Shown here: piece after piece, positions 56,066 through 62,615 of the stretch | Numbering within the stretch: position 1 is the first letter of the stretch | Layout of the letters: every line of letters starts with the position of its first letter | DNA from: Opitutales bacterium | Lineage (GTDB): Bacteria > Verrucomicrobiota > Verrucomicrobiia > Opitutales > Coraliomargaritaceae | Direction of reading: 5' to 3' | DNA length: 62,615 nt | Assembly (NCBI GenBank): GCA_018607135.1 | Contig: JABBCA010000067.1 | Location: 1 to 62,615 of the forward strand | Made by a program: the position numbers and the translations under genes | Notes under the pieces: model-generated | The model's input: only the letters and a program-made list of their open reading frames with translations | The model's database searches: none | What the model was told of the DNA's origin: nothing

Positions 56066-56860
56066 TTACAATGCTTCGTTGTTGATTTCGAGATCCAATA
56101 ATACTGGGCAGTGATCGCTCACATAGGCGCGTAAGACGACGCAACGACGCACTTTATAAGTGGGTGGCACAAATACAAAATCCAATCCGTGTATGGGTAA
56201 AAACGATGGAAAAGTGCGCCCCTTTTTTGGAAAAAACTGATACTCGCAGTGTTGGGTCAGATAGCGAAAAAGATGCCGGACTGCATCGCTCGGCTTTCGG
56301 TCTCGGCAGTTAAAATCCCCACAAATGATCGGCGAAAAGTAAGACTCTCGTCCTTTCTCGCGGTGCCGTTCGTCGAGATAGCTGATCAATCGTTCGATCT
56401 GCTCGATACGGCGGACACGAGAACGAAAGTCCAAATGCAAGTTCACCACGGGTAAGTGACCATTTGGTAAGGTATGCTCGGTATACAGAAAGCCCTTCTC
56501 GCCGAGTGTCGCACTACCAAAAGCCTGATTGTCGGCATGCTCAATCGGAAACTGTGAAAGGACTCCATTGCCATATGATAAGGGCAGCCGCCCTTCACGG
56601 CGTGTGTTGATGCCCATTTGACTGTGAGGAAAGCCAACAGCCTTTTGCAAATACTCAAGTAAGTGAATGCGCTGGTTCCAATGCGAGTCTTCGTCCACCT
56701 CTTGTAAGGCCGCAATATCTGGTGACACTCGCTGTAAAAGATGCGCAATCTTGTTGAGATTACGCTCGATGCCTTTGGCTTTGTGAAAACCTTGATAGGT
56801 CGAAAGCCCGCGTCCATGCGCTATATTAAGCGTCAGGATACGGAGTTTAGAAATCGACAT
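56066..56860 (-). CDS. Endonuclease/exonuclease/phosphatase-family protein
   Basis: The 264-residue metal-dependent phosphodiesterase has the family motifs TLNIAHGRG (4-strand start), AALQEVDEDSHW, VNLHLDF, ICGDFNCRDRKPSD, GLDFVFVP and VSDHCPVLLDLE. Substrate (DNA, phospholipid or other) is not predictable. Encoded between rlmH and an unknown gene with 9- and 12-bp gaps, so co-transcribed. Confidence 0.9.
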   Translation of the reverse strand: MSISKLRILTLNIAHGRGLSTYQGFHKAKGIERNLNKIAHLLQRVSPDIAALQEVDEDSHWNQRIHLLEYLQKAVGFPHSQMGINTRREGRLPLSYGNGVLSQFPIEHADNQAFGSATLGEKGFLYTEHTLPNGHLPVVNLHLDFRSRVRRIEQIERLISYLDERHREKGRESYFSPIICGDFNCRDRKPSDAVRHLFRYLTQHCEYQFFPKKGRTFPSFLPIHGLDFVFVPPTYKVRRCVVLRAYVSDHCPVLLDLEINNEAL

Positions 56861-56872
56861 TACGCGATAAAA

Positions 56873-57646
56873 TTAAGCGTTACCTTCTTTAACTGATTTA
56901 GCATAGTTCGCTACCGATTTAAACAACGCGTCGGCAAACGCAGCTATAGTCACCAGAACCAACTGCAACTGAACATCAGTAAACTCTAAGGCCTCATCTT
57001 GTTTAAAGACTAGACGGTGATCGACCAATTTACCTTGTGGCTGTGATTGACCATCCCCGATTTGTTGAATCTGCACGGCTTTGAGCTCAATTTCGAGTTC
57101 ACCATTATCATCAAGCTGCGCCTCTTTAATCACTCCGCCTTGTTGCATCAGGGCTTGCATGGCAAATCCAAGTGATGTGACCGTGTCCTCGAGTTCACAC
57201 ATGATACCATAGTTCTTCTCTAGTAGATTAAACTTCTCATCCAGTTGCGCGGCAAGGAACGCCTGTTGAGCCGTTTGAGCTTCTTTTTGAGACGCTTCAT
57301 TGACCTCTGAAGTCGCATTGGTCGCTTTGACCAATGCTAGAAAAAAGTGGGCGTTGTTCATGCCTGTCACCGCAAGATTCATACAATCACCAATGACCTG
57401 ACGAACCAATAGATCACGGGCGTAAGCCTGCATTTGTTCGAAATTTTGATGACGAGGCGCCGCAGGCATGATGCGTGGCGCATTCGCATGCTGATTATAT
57501 GCATCTTCTTTGACCGCTTCACGCGAAGCCAGATTGAAGGCCAACATGTCGAAATGGCGCTGTAAGCCCAACATGAATTGTTGTGCAATCTGTTGAAGAT
57601 TAACTTGTTGAGGTTGCCCTGGGTTGGGTTGAGAGTCGGCGGTCAT
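56873..57646 (-). CDS. Unknown helical protein
   Basis: The 257-residue soluble, Gln/Ala-rich and mostly helical protein has no motif I know. It includes QFMLGLQRHFDMLAFNLASR and an N-terminal Gln-rich QPNPGQPQQVNLQQIA. I chose ATG 57646, since the frame upstream begins at a TTG and adds a hydrophobic 13-residue extension. First gene of the string leading to rlmH. Confidence 0.75.
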   Translation of the reverse strand: MTADSQPNPGQPQQVNLQQIAQQFMLGLQRHFDMLAFNLASREAVKEDAYNQHANAPRIMPAAPRHQNFEQMQAYARDLLVRQVIGDCMNLAVTGMNNAHFFLALVKATNATSEVNEASQKEAQTAQQAFLAAQLDEKFNLLEKNYGIMCELEDTVTSLGFAMQALMQQGGVIKEAQLDDNGELEIELKAVQIQQIGDGQSQPQGKLVDHRLVFKQDEALEFTDVQLQLVLVTIAAFADALFKSVANYAKSVKEGNA

Positions 57647-57796
57647 TTGTATACGTATAAAGTGAATGAATAGAGCGAGAAACAAAAAGGCATTTCACCG
57701 CATCGGACAACCTTCGATTCACACACTCGCATAAAATCATTCTCCCGAACACAGTCCGCATTCGAATGCGCCTTGCTTGCTCTCGAAAGAGCTTCT

Positions 57797-59278
57797 ATGT
57801 ATTTAGCCATAACTACAATGTGGGATTGGATACAAACGCAGCTCCTCGAACCTTTCGCTTCCTTAGTCGTGGGCGGGTTTGCATTTCTCCTCACAAATTT
57901 GTTTACGATTATCGGCTTTGTGCTCGCATTAGTGATCATCCGTCGCGCGTTTACTGAGAAGCGCACCCCGAGTAATTTTTTTGCGTGGTTGCTAGTCGTG
58001 CTCTTTTCACCACTGATCGGCGTCCCGCTGTATTTCATGTTTGGCGGCCGCAAAAGCCGCAAAAACACACGCATCAAATTAGAGGTCGCACGTGAAGCTC
58101 AGGCCCTAATTGACGACGAGGAAGGAAGTGCCTGTTCAACGAATATCTTTGCCTGCGAAGGTCGTGGAATGGTGACACTGGGCAACCACGTAGAACTACT
58201 TACAGACGGTGAAACTGCGTTCGCTCGCTTATGCACTGAAATCGAAAATGCTGAGCATACCATTCACATTGCGACCTATATTCTCAGCAAAGATCAAACC
58301 GGTGAGCATATTGTCAATCTACTTGAGAAACGAGCGAGCGAAGGCATCACCGTCCGACTCTTACTGGATTCACTGGGCTCATGGAATCAGACCCGCGCGG
58401 CTCGCTTAAAAATCCGTTTAGCTGGAGGAGAAGTCGCCATGTTCATGCCTGTCTTACCGACGCAAACACACACCTCTTCCAATCTACGTAATCACCGAAA
58501 AATTGCGATTTTCGACAACTATCGAGCCATCACTGGTGGACAAAACATCGATAATCGCTTCCTCGGTGCCAAGCCAGACCCGCAGCGATTTGCAGACTTT
58601 AGTATCGTCACGCAGGGGCCCGCAGTCGCAGACCTCAACCGCACCTTTATCGCAGACTGGGCCTTCGCAGCGAAGTATCCACCGAGCGATTTTAAAGAGT
58701 TGCTGCAATTCCGACCTGAAGAAGCAGGCAATAGCACCATCGAAATCATCGCAAGTGGCCCAGACGTGCACAACGATCCACTCTGGGAGCAGATCTTACG
58801 AGTCATACAAGAATTCAAGCAGCGCCTCACCATTATCACGCCCTACTTCATACCCGATGAAGTAATATTCCGTTCGCTGATCGTCAAAGCGCACACGGGG
58901 AGACACATACGCTTAGTCCTGCCGCTCCATTCAAATCAAAAACTAGCCGACATCGCACGTCATCACTCACTCAAAGAGCTCAAAAAGGCAGGAGTCGAAA
59001 TACTCTTTTACACTCCTCGTATGCTCCACGCAAAAATGATTTTAGCCGATAGCCAACTAGCAATGACTGGATCGGCCAACATCGACATGCGCTCACTTTT
59101 TGTAAACTACGAGATCGCGCAAATCCACTACTCAAAGCAAGACATCGAATTATTAGAACAATGGTCCAACAATCTGATGAAGGACTGTATCACTTACGAT
59201 GAAGCGCTCAAAGATCCAACGTTCATGCCATCGAAATTCATGCAAGATCTAGTGCAGCTGATCGCTCCGTTGCTGTAA
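57797..59278 (+). CDS. cls: Cardiolipin synthase (PLD family)
   Basis: It joins phosphatidylglycerols to cardiolipin in the inner membrane. The product has two N-terminal membrane helices (FASLVVGGFAFLLTNLFTIIGFVLALVII and FFAWLLVVLFSPLIGVPLYFMF) and two HKD motifs, HRKIAIFDNYRAITGGQNI and HAKMILADSQLAMTGSANIDMRS. ATG 57797 is used; ATG 57818 or TTG 57773 are alternatives. Confidence 0.93.
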   Translation: MYLAITTMWDWIQTQLLEPFASLVVGGFAFLLTNLFTIIGFVLALVIIRRAFTEKRTPSNFFAWLLVVLFSPLIGVPLYFMFGGRKSRKNTRIKLEVAREAQALIDDEEGSACSTNIFACEGRGMVTLGNHVELLTDGETAFARLCTEIENAEHTIHIATYILSKDQTGEHIVNLLEKRASEGITVRLLLDSLGSWNQTRAARLKIRLAGGEVAMFMPVLPTQTHTSSNLRNHRKIAIFDNYRAITGGQNIDNRFLGAKPDPQRFADFSIVTQGPAVADLNRTFIADWAFAAKYPPSDFKELLQFRPEEAGNSTIEIIASGPDVHNDPLWEQILRVIQEFKQRLTIITPYFIPDEVIFRSLIVKAHTGRHIRLVLPLHSNQKLADIARHHSLKELKKAGVEILFYTPRMLHAKMILADSQLAMTGSANIDMRSLFVNYEIAQIHYSKQDIELLEQWSNNLMKDCITYDEALKDPTFMPSKFMQDLVQLIAPLL

Positions 59279-59289
59279 GCCCCGTCGAA

Positions 59290-60222
59290 CTAAGACTCCT
59301 TCGACCTCGGATGATATAAGGCATGCTCGTCCGCCAAGCGAGCCGCTTGAACCGAGGTATAAATCTGAGTGGTCGAAATATCTGAGTGACCCAACATTTC
59401 TTGAATCGCACGTAAATCGGCGCCGCCTTCGAGCAAATGTGTGGCAAACGAGTGTCGCAGTAAATGCGGCTTAATCGGCTTCTTGATTCCCGCCTTCCGG
59501 GCATGCTCCTTAATCATCACCCACACCATTTTACGAGAGATCGCACGCCCTTGTTGGCTCAAAAACAACTCACTTCCGGTCTTCGCTTTAATGAATTGTG
59601 GACGCCCTGAGGTAATGTAATCATTCACTGCCTTCACCGCAGCACTACCAATCGGTGCAATGCGCTCCTTAGAGCCTTTGCCAAAGACACGCACATAGCC
59701 CTCATCAAGGTCGATATTTTGAAACTGAATACCGCACAATTCTGACACCCGTAAGCCGCTACTATAGAACAGCTCTAAAATCGCGCGATCACGCAGACCA
59801 TGCGCGGTCGTCATCGAAGGGGCATTCAGTAAGCGCTCGACCTCTTCTCGACTCAACACCTCTGGCAGTTTACGAGCCAACTTGGGGGCGCCTAAAAGCT
59901 CAGTAAAATCATCTTTACGGTAATTCTCTCGGACCAGATGCTTCGCAAACATTCGCAGGGCAGACAACTTACGCGCCTGACTCGTGCGCGCATACGCTTT
60001 CTTACTGAGATCTGCCGTCCATGCGCTCACAGCGACCTCGTTCACCGCTAGCCAGTCTGGAACTCCGCCAGAACCCATAAACAAAGCACATTGCATCAAA
60101 TCACTCGCATACGATTGTATCGTGTTTTTCGAAAGCCCACGCTCCAATTCCAACCAGCCAAGAAAGCTTTCCACAGGTTCTGCGAAAGTCTCAGGGATTT
60201 TATCAAGCGGATCAGTTGGCAT
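59290..60222 (-). CDS. Tyrosine recombinase XerC/XerD
   Basis: The 310-residue site-specific recombinase has a SAM-like N-terminal DNA-binding domain (FLGWLELERGLSKNTIQSYASDL) and a catalytic domain with Arg in YSSGLRVSELCG, HLLRHSFATHLLEGGADLRAIQEMLGHSDISTTQIY (H-R-H...Tyr). Length and motifs fit XerD-type chromosome dimer resolution rather than a phage integrase. ATG 60222 is chosen over a longer frame that runs into a repeat. Confidence 0.92.
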   Translation of the reverse strand: MPTDPLDKIPETFAEPVESFLGWLELERGLSKNTIQSYASDLMQCALFMGSGGVPDWLAVNEVAVSAWTADLSKKAYARTSQARKLSALRMFAKHLVRENYRKDDFTELLGAPKLARKLPEVLSREEVERLLNAPSMTTAHGLRDRAILELFYSSGLRVSELCGIQFQNIDLDEGYVRVFGKGSKERIAPIGSAAVKAVNDYITSGRPQFIKAKTGSELFLSQQGRAISRKMVWVMIKEHARKAGIKKPIKPHLLRHSFATHLLEGGADLRAIQEMLGHSDISTTQIYTSVQAARLADEHALYHPRSKES

Positions 60223-60230
60223 TGATTTCA

Positions 60231-60330
60231 ACTTTGAACGTCGAACGCTCAACGTCCAACATCGAATTCAAAATCATCCGTCTCACCAATCAAAACTCAA
60301 CGCTGGAAGTTCGACGTTCAACGTTCGTGA
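60231..60330. repeat. GAACGTCGAAC repeat family, copy between xer and argA
   Basis: It contains TTGAACGTCGAACGCTCAAC, then GTCCAACATCGAATTC, and on the right GGAAGTTCGACGTTCAACGT, so the two halves form an imperfect inverted pair about 60 bp apart. Confidence 0.7.
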
Positions 60331-60378
60331 AACTGCCTTGCAAGCTACGCGCGAGCGATCAAAGTTAGCATTTTACCA

Positions 60379-61686
60379 ATGACCACTATCAGCACAAGCG
60401 AAAGCACGATCAAACCCACCGATCTTCGTGGCATCTTAAAGTATGTCCCGATGTTTCGTGACCAAGTCTTTGTCATCGCACTGGATGGCAGTCTAGTTGC
60501 GCATGAACACTTTGAAAATGTGCTCCTAGACATAGCGGTGCTGCGCTCGCTAAATATTAAGATCGTGCTCGTGCATGGCGCAGGCCAACAACTCCGCACC
60601 CTGGCTGAACTACGCGGCATCGAAATCACCAATCCCCACGGTGAAGGCGCGACCGATCAAGACACACTCGAACTCGCCACTGAAGCCTCCGCCAAGGTCA
60701 CGCTCACCATCATGCAAGGACTCAGCCGCAACGGTCTTCGTTGTGCGACTTGCAACGGAGTGCGCAGCACCGAAGTCGGCATCGTCCAAGGCGTCGACCA
60801 ACTCAAGAGCGGCAAGGTCGATAAGCTCGACATCACCCTTTTCAATCAACTACTGGATTCAAACACCATTCCTGTGGCGACGCCGATCGCGTTCAATCGC
60901 GATGGCGCATCCTTGCGTTTAAACTCCGACCACTTAGCCGCTGAGCTCGCTTCGAAACTCAATGCCTCGAAGTTGATCTATATGACGACGCAAGACGGCC
61001 TAGTTATCGACGGCGCCCCGCTCACCAATCTCCCTGTCGGCGAACTCGAGGCATTCCTCGACCAGCAAAGCGATAAAATACCAGAGCGCTTACTCAGTAA
61101 AGTGCAACATGCGGTCAAAGCCATTCACGCTGGCACCCCGCGCGCCCACATCCTCGACGGACGACTCTTCGGTGCACTCCTCAATGAAATCTTCGACAAG
61201 GTCGGCATCGGCACGATGGTCTATAGTAACGATTACCAATCCATACGACCTGCGATCAAAGAAGACGCCTACGCCATCTACAATATTACACGCAACGGTG
61301 TGCGCTCTGCCACTTTGCGCGACCGCTCTCAAGCTTCGATTGAAGCAGATATTGAAAACTTCCTAGTCTATGAAATCGACGGCAGCATCGTCGCCTGCGT
61401 CAACCTTCACGGCTACGACGATGGCAAGGTGCTCGAAATCGGCAGCGTCTATGTGCAACCCTTTTACCAGAATAAAGGCGTCGGCAGAAAAATGGTCGAA
61501 TATGCCGCCACAGAGGCGAAGCGTCGCAAAGCACAGAAAGTCATCGCACTCACCACTCAGTCGACGAATTTCTTCGTCAAAGTATGCGACTTTTCAGAGG
61601 GCACGCTCAACGACTTACCTGCTGAGCGACGGGACGAATACACCGCCAATGGCCGTAACTCTAAGATTCTCTACAAAGACATTTAA
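60379..61686 (+). CDS. argA: N-acetylglutamate synthase
   Basis: It makes N-acetylglutamate, the first step of arginine synthesis. The 435-residue protein joins an amino-acid-kinase-like domain (about 1-290: VHGAGQQLRTLAEL, SAKVTLTIMQGLSRNG, LNSDHLAAELASKLNASKLIYMT) and a C-terminal GNAT acetyltransferase (VLEIGSVYVQPFYQNKGVGRKMVEYA), the fused ArgA layout. Confidence 0.93.
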   Translation: MTTISTSESTIKPTDLRGILKYVPMFRDQVFVIALDGSLVAHEHFENVLLDIAVLRSLNIKIVLVHGAGQQLRTLAELRGIEITNPHGEGATDQDTLELATEASAKVTLTIMQGLSRNGLRCATCNGVRSTEVGIVQGVDQLKSGKVDKLDITLFNQLLDSNTIPVATPIAFNRDGASLRLNSDHLAAELASKLNASKLIYMTTQDGLVIDGAPLTNLPVGELEAFLDQQSDKIPERLLSKVQHAVKAIHAGTPRAHILDGRLFGALLNEIFDKVGIGTMVYSNDYQSIRPAIKEDAYAIYNITRNGVRSATLRDRSQASIEADIENFLVYEIDGSIVACVNLHGYDDGKVLEIGSVYVQPFYQNKGVGRKMVEYAATEAKRRKAQKVIALTTQSTNFFVKVCDFSEGTLNDLPAERRDEYTANGRNSKILYKDI

Positions 61687-61706
61687 GGCACCCTTAGAGT
61701 AGCTAG

Positions 61707-62036
61707 ATGCAGTTGTATCACACAACCGACGCGCACGGCGTCACCGAGATTTGCCCCAGCGAGGCGCGCATGCGCGAGCTCATCGACGAACTCGACGACC
61801 TAGAGCCCGGCGAAGTCGAACACCCCGATGTCTCACTCATCCACGATCACAGTGGCTGGATGCTATCGATCCACCCCAAAAACATCGTCAGTATCGATAA
61901 CTTAGATCAGAAAGACAACGCCCCGCGCTTCATGAAGAACATCAACCGCCAACGCGCACTCATCTTCTGGTCCTTATTAGCGCAAGGTAGTTTAGACAAA
62001 ATACTAGAGCTCCCGTGGCAATCTGCAGATTTATAG
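61707..62036 (+). CDS. Unknown small protein after argA
   Basis: The 109-residue acidic protein (MRELIDELDDLEPGEVEHPDVSLIHDHSGWMLSIHPKNIVSI) ends in a helical region. No family recognised. It begins 20 bp after argA on the same strand and may be co-transcribed. Confidence 0.7.
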   Translation: MQLYHTTDAHGVTEICPSEARMRELIDELDDLEPGEVEHPDVSLIHDHSGWMLSIHPKNIVSIDNLDQKDNAPRFMKNINRQRALIFWSLLAQGSLDKILELPWQSADL

Positions 62037-62239
62037 TGCCATAACGAAGATGGTATGCGCGGAGCGGAGCGCCGCAGCTCTAGCGCTAGCGGTTGTGACA
62101 AATCATCAGTTAAAAACTCGAAGGCAAGCGAACGCGTTATCCACTGATAATAGCGAAGAACCCCCATGGTTCTAGTTCGATTTTCGCGAGCTCAATCGAC
62201 AAGAACCTTTATTTTTAGATCCATTTTTGTAGTGAGCGT

Positions 62240-62539
62240 TTAAAGTTCAATAAGGTCGGCTTCTTCAAAGACCTTGTTCCAGTCTGGTTCTGGTCCTCCA
62301 AACTCCCAGACGCGAAGAAAGCATGATCCATCATCTTTGGTATTCCATTCGATATAGAAACCCTCGCAAATGAGTGCTTTGATACGAGATTCAATTTCTT
62401 CCTTTTCTAGGGGGAGAGAGCCTACCATTTCGGGGCCACAATATTGAACCAAGCGACAAGCTGAAAAAGGGTTCTTTTCTTTCCAATCTCTCCATTCGGA
62501 GATTTTCGAATCCAGTTTCTGTCTGAATGCTTCGTTCAT
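62240..62539 (-). CDS. Unknown small protein at the right edge
   Basis: The 99-residue protein is predicted alpha/beta (RDWKEKNPFSACRLVQYCGPE, IKALICEGFYIEWN, FLRVWEFGGPEPDWNKVFEEADLIEL). No family recognised; some immunity-type proteins have similar size and Trp/Glu-rich tails, but there is no toxin in view. The start lies 76 bp from the window end; 62037-62239 upstream of its stop holds palindromic GC-rich sequence and no gene. Confidence 0.65.
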   Translation of the reverse strand: MNEAFRQKLDSKISEWRDWKEKNPFSACRLVQYCGPEMVGSLPLEKEEIESRIKALICEGFYIEWNTKDDGSCFLRVWEFGGPEPDWNKVFEEADLIEL

Positions 62540-62615
62540 TTCTTTTATCTAACGCTCCCCGAGCTGGGGCACGAGTGATGGAACTGGAGCAAGCTTGCTT
62601 GCGCAAGTGTAATCG

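Noticed and set aside
59290-60222. Tyrosine recombinase as a phage or island integrase
   Set aside because: Length, motif spacing and housekeeping neighbours fit XerC/D; no att-like repeat or tRNA lies beside it.

Overview
The window looks like a chromosomal segment from a Gram-negative, probably marine, rhodopsin-bearing bacterium. I favour Verrucomicrobiota (Opitutae / Puniceicoccales-like). The reasons are gene style (HPr kinase, LptB and RlmH close to dnaA; four-helix-bundle protein; DabAB; many short intergenic repeats; few clear Shine-Dalgarno sites) and rhodopsin type. The placement is inference from memory of families, not from a search.

Layout. (1) 1-7.7 kb is accessory DNA: a tRNA-Phe gene with a duplicated 3' end, mpl, a repeat-dense stretch holding a RelE-type toxin-antitoxin pair and a REP-associated tyrosine transposase (RAYT), then a truncated RHS gene whose AT-rich tip is followed by two small unknown membrane-type genes. 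(2) 7.7-22 kb is mostly housekeeping: purD, a catalytically dead S41-like protein, a small tyrosine phosphatase, pyrC, a DoxX protein, the bicarbonate-uptake pair dabA/dabB with a divergent LysR gene, leuB, a four-helix-bundle protein and alaS. (3) 22.4-38.3 kb is the phototrophy region and the most interesting part. One operon encodes a coiled-coil protein, two Roadblock/LC7-like proteins and an ESR-like proton-pumping rhodopsin with the rare D-T-K motif. It is followed by crtY-blh (+) and crtE-crtI-crtB (-), which together make retinal from isoprenoids, then a MarR regulator with two clear operators and a giant MFS-acyltransferase-AMP-ligase fusion. A second operon encodes a paralogous pair of Roadblock-like proteins, a degenerate NtrC-like protein and an ammonium transporter. 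(4) 38.9-62.6 kb is core genome: UspA, glgC, glmS, lipB-lipA, pyrD, an AI-2E-type permease, rph, hrpB, dnaA with a candidate origin or regulatory region, hprK, lptB, rlmH, an EEP hydrolase, cls, a XerC/D recombinase and argA.

How it fits together. The crt/blh genes supply retinal for the rhodopsin. No carotenoid hydroxylase or ketolase is present and the antenna-site position looks blocked, so the carotenoid is probably only a retinal precursor. The light-driven proton gradient could power DabAB bicarbonate uptake. The two parallel Roadblock pairs, one next to a proton pump and one next to an ammonium channel, suggest a duplicated regulatory or scaffolding module attached to membrane transporters. 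I know of no described system of this kind, and it is the best candidate here for new biology.
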